A DNA stretch of 64,000 bases from Pelomyxa schiedti (taxonomy: Eukaryota > Evosea > Pelobiontida > Pelomyxidae). The translations under genes and the position numbers were made by a program. Of this stretch, positions 53,752-64,000 are shown piece by piece. Location: the NCBI GenBank assembly GCA_020536535.1, contig JAHLWZ010000797.1, positions 62,001-126,000 on the forward strand, given 5' to 3'. The notes below the pieces were generated by a model. It was not told the origin of the DNA, searched no databases, and saw only the letters and a list, made by a program, of their open reading frames with translations. Every line of letters starts with the position of its first letter. The first letter of the stretch is position 1.

Positions 53752-56700
53752 TCAGCTGAGGTCGTCGTGAGTGCGAGATTCGAGACTTGGGTTGCTGGTG
53801 TTACTATTTTTGCCCCACAGGGAGGCTATTGAGGCGAGCGTTTGTTGGAGGTGACGTGTGGCCGTGGTGGGTTGTTGTGCAGTGAGTAGTATCCTGTACA
53901 TATCCTTGAGGGTGTCTACTTTCTTGGATTTCTTGGTGGCTGCGGCGTCGCTGCGTGCGGGGGTGTTGCTGCTGAGTGCTTCCTTGAGCAAATCGCGGAC
54001 GGTGAACGAGGCCGAGGTCAGGGCAATGCGGGTGCTATCGGCATTCACCTCCTTGTTGATTGATTGGATCCCAAGAAGGGTTTGCAAGGCTAGACTGAGA
54101 TTTTTGCTACGTTTGTCAGAAAGTGAAGATGTTTGGAGTTTCGCCAGCTCACATGTAATACGAATAAATTCGTCTGGATCGGACTGAAATAGATAAGAAC
54201 GGTGCTATCTAGTTTATTGTCTTACCTCTGAAGTATAGAACAATAGGGCTTGCTTGTAGTGATTCGCTGCGAGTTTTTCCTGTCGCTCCAGTACACGAGG
54301 TACGTAGTTGCCTGATGCTGTTTGGGCAGCAATGGCAGAGTATACTCTCCCCAGAGAGAAATGCGCACGGGCCATGTGATTACCGAGCTAAAGCGAGTTT
54401 GAGTGATGATCAGTTTCGAGGAGGAGCTACCTTTAGATCAGTATACATCTTCAAGGCTTTTAACATGAGTTCTGCTGCTTCTTGAAGGCAGTCAGGCCGT
54501 CCTTGCATAATTCTCGTTCCAAGGCTCAAAAAGGTTGTAGCTTCGACTTGTAAAAACAAAATGGCATTCACATAATATACCGAGTTCAGAAGATACTTTA
54601 TTCCAAATGTCTGTGTATCTGAGACGAGCAAGTGTCAGATTATCTTTTCAATCAGAGACGCACCCTTGCCCATGTTCAAGAATATCTTGTGCTGATTTGT
54701 ATATTTGTATGGCCTTAGTATAATGTACTTCTTCCTCAGCTCCAAAGGGAACATTGGAGTTCTCATCTGTTGGTGGAATCGGCCCGTTTTCGGTCTGTGG
54801 CGCCCCACATGAACCTACCGTTGTAGATGCAAGTCTAGCACGTTCACACTCAGCGGACAGTCTCATTACATGGCCAAGATTACAGTGGAGTAGTGCTATA
54901 TTCGCCTTATCTAGAGTGCTTAATGAACTCTCCACGATAAGACACGTGAACCATTAATTGAGCGAAAAGTATCAATTCCCAATGTAAAATTCCACGCGGC
55001 TTTTGTGGGGCGGTTTATATTTAAGAAGTACAGTCCAAGTTGATTTTGCACATTTCCAAGTTTCCGGGTTATGGCCCTATTTTTCAAATCAGTGTGAGGT
55101 TTGAGGGAAGGAAATATACATAAACTCAGAGTTTGAAACCTCACGTGTGATCTGATTTTGTGCCCTCATGTAGAAAAGAGCAGCCATTCGGTAGTTGGCT
55201 TCGGGATCCAGGGTAATGTCTTCAATTAGAGAAAGCATCTGTGCGAGACTGGGTTGTTTGCCTCCGGAGACAGGAAAAGCTTTAACAAGTGAACCAGAAG
55301 AAAAAGAATAAAGCAACACACAAGGAGCAGCAAGATTTATTGAGAATTCGTGCTCCAGAGCACAGACATGTGAGTCTGCGCGGTGCTGACTTAGAGATGC
55401 TGGAGTCAGGCTACTAGGGATAGAAATATAAATATCCCCAGCAAGTGCAAGCAGTGAGCCGAAAAGAACCACCTCGTACCGCGAGGGCTGTGTATTTGCG
55501 TGACCTGAGGGAATGGAAGTAGCCGTGACAGAAGCAATTCCCGAGAGTTCAAGGAGTCTTAGGGCACCTCTGACGAAAGTAAGACAGAAAATCGATTCAC
55601 TTGAAGGCTACCCTAAGTGACCTTTGGATTTCAAGGAATTTGCTAAGTAGTAGAGGCAGGCAACTAGTTTGATTGCCATTGACCGCAACTTCAAGGAGTG
55701 GAAGCGTCTATTTCGGGGTTCTATTTTTAAAGCCGCAGACATCATTGTATCAATTCCCTGAGTGGCATGTTATAAAGGAAGGATGGGCTAAGAGGTACTT
55801 GAACAAGGTGTTTGGCAGCTTCACAATGAGTACGGTCTGACTCAGACAACCGTGTAATTGAGGTGCCAACTGTAACAACAGACAAATTTTTCTCGCTTGG
55901 AAGGGTGGCACTCTGAAAGGTGGAAGGAAGAGGAGGAAGAAAAGGCGAGGCCAGTTGGTATAAGTGAGTATCGGCAATCCGTTCATGAGCATCTGCCCAT
56001 ATTGTTGGGTATCGCTCCTATACAGAAGTTACGTTGAAAGAGAAAAACCCATGTACTTTGTCCACTAGCTGAATGGTACCCTGAAAGAGGTCTCTGCTCC
56101 TCGCTGGGGAGTCTGGCAAGTCTGCTTGGAATACTCTTTCTTGTGTAAGTGAACTCTATATTTAGGCGGTACCTGTAACCAGTCCGATAGCACAACATTG
56201 CCACAGCATGGGAAAATGGGCGCTCTAAAAGGCATAACCTTGAAAGTTAAACAAAAACAAGAAATGCAAATAAAAAAACCTGGAGTGCATTCTAAGCTTG
56301 CAAATAATTCACAGAAGTTGCTTATGTCATACACATTTACCGAAGATTCCCCAGAAGGCTGTTTTTCATTTACTTGGAGTTGAGGGACTCACTCATACCT
56401 TAAAGAGCCAGTAGGTTCCAGCAAATTTTGTACAAGTTGAATGGAGAAACTTTATCAAGGAGAGTGCCTGATCTTAAATGTGGTTATCAATAGCTAAGTG
56501 TCCAAAGGTATTATTTCCGTACTCATAGCGACTTCAGGCTTGAAGTTTAGACTAGGGTCACATTGTATAAACTTTGGTAGTTCTTCTGTTGGAACAACTT
56601 GGTACCCCTTTTATTGATATAAGGTTGACCCTCCCATCAAAAGAACTGAGAGTAACTAAATTAGTTATAGAAATGCCAAACCTGCACAACGCCTTCTTTA

Positions 56701-58070
56701 TGGTAACAAATTGCAACAGCAGAAGCATTGCAAAGTACATTTTCCAACCATAAGTCTAACCATGTGGAAGAATCTGGAAGTCCGACACGATCAAGATCTC
56801 GGAGACACAAAGATACAAGTGCGTGATCAGAAGTGCAAAATAGTGGCAGGTCACTTCCATGTATGATTTCCCTTTTTTCCACAATCTCTTATTTCTATTG
56901 AAAGAGGGAAATGCCTACTTATCACACAACGTGAATCGGTATAAGCGAGTGAATGATTTTGGAGGATCGCTGAGTTCAGGAGGTGGGTTTTTGCTGTAAA
57001 GTACTTTCATAAATTCTGTGTGCGGTCAGTATTAAGCTGGCAAGGGATTTAATCTATACCATCTTTTTCTTTGATGAACTGTTGCGATTCGCCTGAGGTT
57101 TTTGTGGTACTGGTAGTGTTTGATCTAGTCTCCAACGAGTGATACAGAAACTTGGAAAATAGTGTATTTTGATAAGTATTCTCGGGGTTCTTCTTTTTTG
57201 CTGGCCCCTGTGAAGTTCCAGAGTAGCTTAGGAATTAGAAGGAACATGCTTCTCAAGAGTGTACCAAAGGGATACTGCCGTCTATGACCAGCGATTGGCC
57301 AATTCTGTGAATCGCCAAGGAGACAGACTCAGAAGTTCCGAATGGCATTTTAAAAACAGATTTCAGATTTTGGGTTGGGGCTGTACTCATTTAATGGGCA
57401 GCCAGCAAAAAAAGAGTATTTACCTATAATGTCAACAGCATCCCCGAAGTCCGTGAGAGAACTACTGGGAAATTCTTCAAATATGCGGAAAGGATTGGCC
57501 TGAAAACCTCCAGATGAACACAAATATGGCCAGATATCTACACCAAGCTGCACTAATATGAGCCTTCAGTTGGAGAGGTGAAGACAACCCTTTCATCATA
57601 CGCAAGCCACCAAGGGGGTGTAACTTTCAAGTCAGTTCCATTTGGTAGAATTTTCAAAACCTGGATGTTCTTCAGAATGAAGTCCCTCTCCCACATATGA
57701 CATAGCAAGATAACAGTGTAGAAAGACAAACTGGGTGTTGTGTGACAGCATCCCTGACGATTTTTACTTTCGTTGCCACTGTGCCAGGCTGCGGAGCTGA
57801 TGGCACGTCCGAAGTGGGTAGATTAACCCCAACTGTAGAATCTGGTAGCGCCGGAGACGTGTTTGATTTGGCATCTGCTGCAACAAGCAGATCTTGGACC
57901 CCACCGTCACAACCACATGCAATTACTTCGACTTGCGGTCGATCTCCGGGCGAACTTTGTTGTGCCGAGGGAGGTTCCTTCAAAGACAGTGTCGCTATGG
58001 GTGTACGTGCCGCCAATCGCAGCGGATCTGCGTACTGGTCACCAACCACAGACACACTCAGCTGCATCAT
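53752..58070 (-). CDS. EDRF1: EDRF1-like TPR protein
   Basis: EDRF1 was named from human erythroid differentiation, but homologues are widespread; its molecular role is unclear. The start is at 58070 (MMQLSVSVVGDQYADPLRLA). The N-terminal part includes LPNGTDLKVTPPWWLAYDER and SVSLAIHRIGQSLVIDG, the AVHRIG block of the family. The C-terminal half is TPR-like. It reads ANIALLHCNLGHVMRLSAEC, VHYTKAIQIYKSAQDILEHG, ATTFLSLGTRIM, EAAELMLKALKMYTDLK, HMARAHFSLGRVYSAIAAQT, AANHYKQALLFYTSESDPDE and LALQTLLGIQSI. The order of the HRIG block and then these TPR helices agrees with EDRF1. The middle (54.9-57.3 kb) is cut by many introns and was not fully joined. The stop is at 53752-53754. Confidence 0.65.
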
Positions 58071-58230
58071 CTCCTCGGTTTTTTTCTCTAATAGGGTTTT
58101 CCAAGTAGGAAGTGTTTATTTTCTCATTGAACGACAAGTCTTCGGCTTTCGGCCGACATTTAGGAAAAATTTCAAACATTTTTTTTCTACTTTACAACAC
58201 TCAACAAGCACAACCCCATTGGGGTTGTGT

Positions 58231-59807
58231 TCAGTACTGTGCCTGTTCCACAACAGAACAGTCTGCAGCTGGAATTGTCCATACATCTGGCCTAGATTGA
58301 TACAGATCTCTCAGTTGTTTGATTGCGTCGAGGGCTGTGGTGCTGCTTGGCCGTTTCTCGGGCACGGGATCGACGCAGCGGAGGTACAGGTCGTGGACGG
58401 CCTGCGGTACTGCCGCGGGCATTGTGGGACGCTTGTGGTATTTGGAGGCCTGGATGAACACTTGGTGGCTGAGGAACAGCTTGTACTCGGCAAATGGGAG
58501 TTGCCATCTCTGCGTCACTACGCAGTTGCACAATTCCCACAGTAGAATTCCGAACGAATATATGTCCGACTTGTCGGTGAAGGACTGGGAGAAATAGAGC
58601 TCCGGGGCCGTGTGCGACAAATTCCCTCTTGGTTTTCTCAGCGTGTCCATATTTTCTCTACTGCCGAATCGAGCCAATCCAAAATCGCAAAGCTTAATTC
58701 TTCCACTGGAAGATACTACACAATTGCTTGATTTCAGGTCTCTGATTTTTAGTGTGAGCAAACTCAAAACATTACAAGGGACATCCTACCTATGATACAG
58801 AGGAGGGTTCATCGTGTGCATCGCAGTGAGGCCGGTAAGGATATCTTCAAGATAACCAAGGGCCTCTGACCAACCAATAGGAGCCTTTGCGTCCTGCATC
58901 ACACTGTAGAGTGAACCTCTGTTGCACAGCTCCATCACGAGGAGGGGCTTCATAGGCTCTGAAATGCATACACCGTAGAAGGTGACAAGCCATCCAGATT
59001 TTACGGTGCTCAGCACTGTGAGTTCGTGAAGGAAGTCCCGCAGCTGCTCTTCGTTGGTAACTTGGACTCTTTTTGCTGCTGCCATTTTGCTCTCCATGCC
59101 ACTTGCGTCCAAGAGCTCACAAGAGAACACTTTTCCAAATGCACCGCTACCAATCTAAAACGAAGTAAGCTGACACTGCTTAAGTTAGGTTGGTAACTAC
59201 ATACAGGTACAAGATTCTTTAGCCTGGCGGAGTCAATGATAAGTGAGGAATCCACTAATTCAGTGACAGCACTTATTATTCCGCTTGCTTCTATCGGTGC
59301 TGGTCTGCATTGAGCGAGACAGCTGGACTTTGACTTTCGGATAGCCGGAACCGGGCTTCCTACCAGCCGGGGCTGGGATACTGGTGAAGCCAGCATTGAA
59401 ACGGAATCGGCTGTACAAGGCCTCCTGAGAGCGGGAGAGCCCAAGTTGAGAGAGCCTGGCCTCATAGTAGGCGAGAATGGACGCAGGACTGGAGAAGTGG
59501 GTGCCTGCTGACATTCCCTCTGAGGGTCTGCTGCTACCTGAGGAAGAGAAATAGAAGCCGGGAGTGACTTGGGAGAGCTGGGGCTCACGGCCGGTGAGGA
59601 ACAAGAGGATGACAGCAGAGAATAATAAGCAGGAGGTGTACTGCAGAGTGGATGGGGACTCTGGATCAACTCTGTCTTGGGGGAATAGCACCGCGGAATA
59701 ACGGGGCTTGCTGGGCTTTGTGCCAAAATGCAGGGTGGCGACACGATTTTTACTGGTGAGAGTAAGTATAGGTTGCTATTAGACTGTCTTTTCACAAGAG
59801 CCGTCAT
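58231..59807 (-). CDS. Tyrosine kinase-like (TKL) group protein kinase
   Basis: The start is at 59807 (MTALVKRQSNSNLYLLSPVK). About 190 residues of Ser/Pro-rich sequence precede the kinase domain. The domain reads LKNLVP, then IGSGAFGKVFSCELL (Gly loop), MAAAKRVQV (Lys), FLHELTVLSTV (Glu) and LVMELCNRGSLYSVM. It continues with HRDLKSSNCVV (catalytic loop, split by an intron after HR), IKLCDFGLARFGSRE, SHTAPELYFSQSFTDKSDIY and SFGILLWELCN. DLYLRCVDPVPEKRPSSTTA follows. The KSSN loop and the final C...P..RPS block place it in the TKL group. All catalytic residues are present. The many SP motifs in the N-terminus could be phosphorylation sites. Confidence 0.87.
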
Positions 59808-60283
59808 GTGTAGTAGTTGTAGTGTTAGTTTGTTGTTGTTATTGTTTTCTTTATTTTTGTGGGAGGGAAGCTGTTCTTTCTCAGCGTATAAAAAGGTTCC
59901 CTGTCAGTTACTTGGGACTTCATCTACGCAGATTAGTCGGCAGAGAGAGAAACCCGAGCCCTCATTTGCAAAAAAGGAAAGGTGCACAACTGGATCATCC
60001 CATTCACTGTCCCAGAAAGGTAACCTCGCCAGGGATTTTCACCGGAATTTGGCTATGTCGACGAAAATCCGCAGGAATTTGTGGCAATTATAGACGAGAT
60101 CTGGCTGAACGAAAACCGTGCCCCCTAACACGTTCGCGACGATATCACCCCCAACAAAGCCAGTACAACCAGGGGGGACTGACCACCAACTTGCACAATC
60201 TGCAATCTGCTGCGCGAAAAAGGGAAAAAAGAAAAGTTTGGTGTGAATTTGATTCTTCTTGAAGGGCACAAAAAGGGGTGTTA
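59808..60283. other. Intergenic stretch, no supported gene
   Basis: Between the start of the TKL kinase gene and the stop of the Abraxas-like gene, both on the minus strand. A 147-codon frame exists on the plus strand, but its composition is odd (Cys/Arg-rich) and it shows no motif. The stretch is taken as kinase promoter and Abraxas 3' UTR. Confidence 0.5.
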
Positions 60284-61432
60284 TCAAGAGTGTGTGAGGT
60301 TGCGTATGGTCGCGTTGGTGGTTTGTATCTTCTCGGCAAGTTCCTGTAGGTGTTACAATTATGGGAGGCTGGAATTGAAATAGGATTGGGGGTACACACC
60401 CTTGCTTTCCTTAGTTTGAGAGCATGAAGTTTTTCTAGGTTTACAACATCTGGTGGTGGAATTTGCAAGTCTTGTGTGGGATAGTCACCACTATTGGGAG
60501 TAAATTGAGAGAATAAGGGAGGCATGTGGGTACGTGAGAGAGGTGGCATCCATTGATTTGTAGTCAACTTGTGAGCACACAATCAAGTTGGTGATCTCTG
60601 GAATGACTGGCCGTAATCTTTTGTTTGTGAGTCTCTGACATCTGGCCACCCAATCTTTTTACCTGGATGTGGGGCTAGGGGTGACAAGGAATTTGTAGTC
60701 TACATTGTAGATAGGACTGCCAGATGAAGTAAATAATACAAATAGAAGTGGCTGGGAGTCTGCTGTACTCTCAAATCTGAGAAAACATGAGGGTGACGAA
60801 CTGTAACAAAAAGATGCACATTTCGTGAAGGGATTTATGAACAGCAGTTTCCCGTAGTGATGGGTGAAGTGAAGTACACTTGCGATACTTCCACCAGCCC
60901 AGTATTGTCTGTAGTGTGCATGATAAGTGACAAAGTGTAGGCAGAGAGTGCTTTACTTGGTTTTCAGGTGCAAGTTGTAACAGATGGCTCGTGTTTGCGG
61001 TACCAGAACTGTCGTAAAAGGAGAAGGCGGGTGAGGAACTTACAAAGGCAGAAATATCTGCATGAGACAAAAAAGCCGGGGCAAATGGTTAACAAAGAGC
61101 AACGATGGAAAAAGAGGGAAGAAAAAACTGAGTGATATGACTGTGGTTGTTTTGTCGGACATGGAGTCTTCTGTCGTAGACACCACACTACGTGTAACAC
61201 TCCCCAGGACTGCTCCTTCCTGTGCCACCGTTATTTAATTCCGAATCATGCAATACAAAAAAAAAAAAAAGGAATAATCAATAATTTCTAAAGAAAACCA
61301 ATGCCAGGTGAGCACGACAAAAAAGAAACGAAAAAAAAAAAAGGGTTGCACCATGTCACCGCCCTCAGCCACGGACAACTCGTACAACGCCGATGCAAAC
61401 GTAACCCCCGACAGCCTCACGACAATACTCAT
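60284..61432 (-). CDS. Abraxas/ABRO1-like MPN-minus protein (BRISC or BRCA1-A scaffold)
   Basis: Abraxas and ABRO1 are scaffold partners of the K63-specific deubiquitinase BRCC36. The start is at 61432: MSIVVRLSGVTFASALYELS, VAEGGDM, then after an intron EGAVLGSVTRSVVSTTED. This corresponds to the beta strand and DHEGFLLG block of the MPN fold. Next come AFSFYDSSGTANTS, and the block TILGWWKYRKCTSLHPSLRE followed by TAVHKSLHE, the VIGWYKFRR...REQ.VH..L signature of the family. Then FVTLMFS. The C-terminal helix LEKLHALKLRKARELAEKIQ ends at 60284. No JAMM zinc ligands are seen, as expected for this scaffold. The long BRCA1-binding tail is absent, which favours an ABRO1/BRISC role. The exon joins in 60.4-60.8 kb are tentative. 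Confidence 0.65.
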
Positions 61433-61642
61433 TTTGGCACCTTCTTTTGGTAAGTGATAGTTTCTTCTTGCCTTAAGCCTGAGAGAGGTGATCTGAGCCC
61501 ACCCACTTCATTCCGCTCTGTTATCAAGAGCGTGATATCAATCTCTTCTCGTCTTCATTGCAGACACAGTGTGGTGCTGTACAGGAAACGAACACTTCTT
61601 TGGCTAAATTGGTTTTTTTTTCCGGTTTCACCAAAGACGACG
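61433..61642. promoter_or_regulatory. Putative bidirectional promoter (Abraxas-like / TRIM-like)
   Basis: 210 nt lie between two divergent start codons, with no recognised element. Both flanking genes belong to ubiquitin biology. Confidence 0.35.
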
Positions 61643-64000
61643 ATGAACGGGGGCGCTTTGCGACAACAGATACCGTGGTGTGTATATTGCGCGCAGAGGG
61701 TGTCTCCCGACTGCGTAACACTGTCGTGTACCGCCGGCGGCGTCGCCCACTCCCTGTGCTCCCAGTGTTTCCGCATCCTCTTCGAGTTCTTCCGCACACA
61801 GCAGCACCAGGCCCTACCAACTCCCCCGCCGGCGTCCGCCACCTCGAGGCCTGCGACGCCGACCGGGGAACCGCGCCAGCAGCCCGACGTGGTGGCGATC
61901 ACGTGCCCGCTGTGCGACTCCGTGACGACGCTGCCGCTGACCGACGGCTGTCCCACCGGTGGGTCCCCCAAACCCACGAAATCCGACGGTCCAGGGACGA
62001 CTACTGCTGCGATGGGAGCCACTTCCCCCCCACCCACGCCGTCGCCGACGCCGACGCCGGCGCCAGTGGACGACCACGTAGTGTGCGCCGTGTGCTTCGA
62101 GGCAATTGCGGTGTCACAGTGCCTGGGCTGCAAGTATTTCTATTGTGATTCGAAACAGTGCCTACAATTTGCCACGAGGCAGCATGCTGTTGTTGCTCGT
62201 CATAAGGTTTGGTTCGCCCAGTCGACACACACACAAAAAAAAAAAAAAAAAATCCTCACGTATATACAAAAGTTTGAACTAGCACCGTTGGATTCTCCTT
62301 CTAAACCATCCCCTAACGTGGAGGAGAGTACGAGTCTCAGATGCCAAGACCACGGCAAGAAGCTAACATTGTTCTGCCAAGAGGACAAAGTTCCTGTTTG
62401 CTCTCACTGCCTTTTGATTGGTAAACCTTGCCTTCACGAAAAACTACACCATGGGGAGCGGGTCTTTCTCCATTTCAGCCATGTTAAACTTAACTCAATT
62501 CAAAGGGTCGCACAAGGAAGGCGAACGCACACATAAGTGCACGGGAATCAGTGAGGCATCTCCTGCAATTAAACAGAACTTAAAAGCCAATATCAAGAGC
62601 CTCGACGACAAGATAAAAGCGACGAAATCAACCTGCAATGCTGTTTCAGAGACGTCTTCAAGAGTAAAATTGTCAGCAGATGAAGCAACCAATATGATTG
62701 AAAAGACCTTTACTGAATTGTTTGATGCACTGGCAACCAGAAAGTCCGAGTTGCTGAAATCTTGTGGAGCTCTCTCATTCCAGAAACGTGTGGAACGTAA
62801 TTACCTATTGTAGTAACGTACTTGTAGTCTCACTACTGCGGGAGAAGTCAGAATCCCTTGAAGCACAAGTGAAGTGCATCACAGGTTCCATGACAGCCGC
62901 TCAGGCATTGTGTGAAACATCGGATTCACTAAAAGTGTGTGCACTTGGCCCGGCAATGGGCACGTGGAATCACCGTCTTAGCGGAATTCCTTCTGCTCCG
63001 ATTAATTGCGGATCGAAGATTTCTTTTTCATCAAGTCTTACGGGGTTGAAAGAAGTAATCCAGTCTTTCGGGTCTGTTTACAGTGGTATCATCTCCTCCT
63101 TCAAATGGATTTGTTAACTCAACAAACAAAGTTGAAATTTCCCTTGAATCAAGCAGCTTCACATTGTCCGGTTCTATTCCGGATATTGCATTTGTTGGCG
63201 ACACTGTTGATTTCAGTGTCTCACCTGCCTCAATAAAAACGGCCGACAACAATACAATAGGGAGCATCACTGATCTCCGAAACTTATTGCAGGTCAATGT
63301 TGTACCTCCCCCCACCACTTCAGTTGCATCTACCAGGATCCCCTGGACATCAGAAAGGTTCGGACCTGCTTCTTTCAAATTGGAACACGTTGGAAATTAC
63401 ACAGTCTGTGTTGAAAGAGTTTCTGATGTGAATACCGGCGTCAGTATGACACAAGATAAGAAAGTTCTGTGCACCATTGAGGCATTGGGTCCGCCACCCC
63501 CACCACAAAACTTAACAGCCCGTTCCACAGAACCTGGAGTGATCAGTGTGAGCTGGGACCGTCCCTCTGCAATCCCCCCAAAAGCACAGGTTGGATACAA
63601 TGTTCTTGCTGCAGTCGGGGCATTCAAAGTGGAGCTGAGGCAACACAAGGAAACGCAAGCAATCATCAGGGACATTCCAACTACACAAGGGGACAACGCG
63701 CCAATCAAAGTGTCAGTTTCTAGTGTTTCATTGTGCGCGGCCCGTAGCAGTTCCGGAACTGTGTGTGACACCGTGACTGGAGCCACTTCTGATGTTTATG
63801 TTTCTCCCATTCCACCCAACAAACTGGATTCTACATGTGCAGGTTCCGTAGTCACAATTGGACTTGCTGGATTGAGTTGCACTGTGCCAGGTACCTGCAT
63901 TGTGCTCGCTGAGAGAGGGTTCATGAGTGGCTCGCACCACTGGGAGTTCACTGTAACAAAGGTAGGCAGCAACTCACACTGTGGCGTTTCCCTCAAGCCT
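61643..64000 (+). CDS. TRIM-like protein: RING, two B-boxes, coiled coil, FN3, SPRY (3' end off window)
   Basis: This is a likely E3 ubiquitin ligase. The start is at MNGGALRQQIPWCVYCAQRV (61643). The RING-type Cys/His pairs are CVYCAQ, a CTAGGVAHSLCSQC segment and, after a Pro/Thr-rich insert, ITCPLCDSVTTLP. B-box 1 reads VVCAVCFEAI, CLGCKYFYCDSKQC and RQHAVVARH. B-box 2 reads LRCQDHGKKLTLFCQEDKVP, VCSHCLL and, after an intron, GSHKEGERTHKC. A coiled coil follows (LKANIKSLDDKIKATKSTCN). Further on are PPPPPQNLTARSTEPGVISV and SWDRP of a fibronectin type III domain. The last part, RGFMSGSHHWEFTVTKVGSN, is the start of a SPRY domain running past 64000. The architecture matches class I TRIM proteins. 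The insert between the two halves of the RING is unusual and may weaken it. Confidence 0.8.

Noticed and set aside
59822-60262. 147-codon plus-strand frame between kinase and Abraxas-like genes
   Set aside because: Cys/Arg/His-rich with no motif; it is antisense to promoter or UTR sequence and has no splice support.

Overview
The window is eukaryotic nuclear DNA from an intron-rich, gene-dense protist. Neighbouring genes are often under 200 bp apart and lie on both strands. Nearly every gene is cut by short GT-AG introns, mostly about 40-60 nt, with a few candidates near 30 nt. The proteins carry long low-complexity tracts (Q, P, S, H, G, A). Two proteins built of ankyrin-like WL repeats, together with this intron style, recall an amoebozoan, possibly an archamoeba such as Pelomyxa. 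That assignment rests on memory and is low confidence. No rRNA, tRNA, CRISPR array or intact transposon was seen. All exon joins were made by eye, so gene spans are firmer than individual splice sites.

Layout. 1-325: tail of a serine carboxypeptidase. 439-2874: first WL-repeat protein. 3009-5442 (-): coiled-coil protein with an acidic head and basic KKVVRRVVKKK repeats. 6034-8031 (-): RhoGAP protein. 8111-8544 (-): small C1-domain protein. 8713-11130: PPP phosphatase. 11391-18202: CHD6-9/Kismet-type chromatin remodeller. 18286-18770: fragment of a USP deubiquitinase fold. 18860-21823 (-): uncharacterised gene. 21.8-25.2 kb is gene-poor and holds an HSP70 pseudogene.

25173-28165 (-): a ZnF-UBP finger fused to a sirtuin domain whose NAD loop and catalytic His are both changed; this is the most unusual gene of the window. 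28343-31761: TELO2. 31877-32199: an 89-aa protein. 32340-34641: an intact SIRT6/7-type sirtuin. 34780-35998 (-): a DTW-domain tRNA modification enzyme. 36055-37847: HAT1 acetyltransferase. 38105-40300: second WL-repeat protein. 40540-41806: eIF3f. 41875-42127 (-): a 70-aa protein. 42204-44064 (-): a C1-like/Sec7/PH Arf-GEF-like protein lacking the glutamic finger. 44110-48597 (-): a large protein with a disordered N-terminus, coiled coil and beta-propeller.

48757-50834 (-): CSTF1 (CstF-50). 50982-52496: a SAM-domain protein. 52548-53650 (-): an SR splicing factor with RRM and zinc knuckle. 53752-58070 (-): an EDRF1-like TPR protein. 58231-59807 (-): a TKL kinase. 60284-61432 (-): an Abraxas-like MPN protein. 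61643-64000: the 5' part of a TRIM-like RING/B-box/FN3/SPRY gene that runs off the window.

The genes do not form one pathway. A chromatin theme recurs (CHD remodeller, two sirtuins, HAT1), as does a ubiquitin theme (ZnF-UBP, USP fragment, Abraxas-like, TRIM). Several divergent pairs share very short intergenic spaces that probably act as bidirectional promoters.
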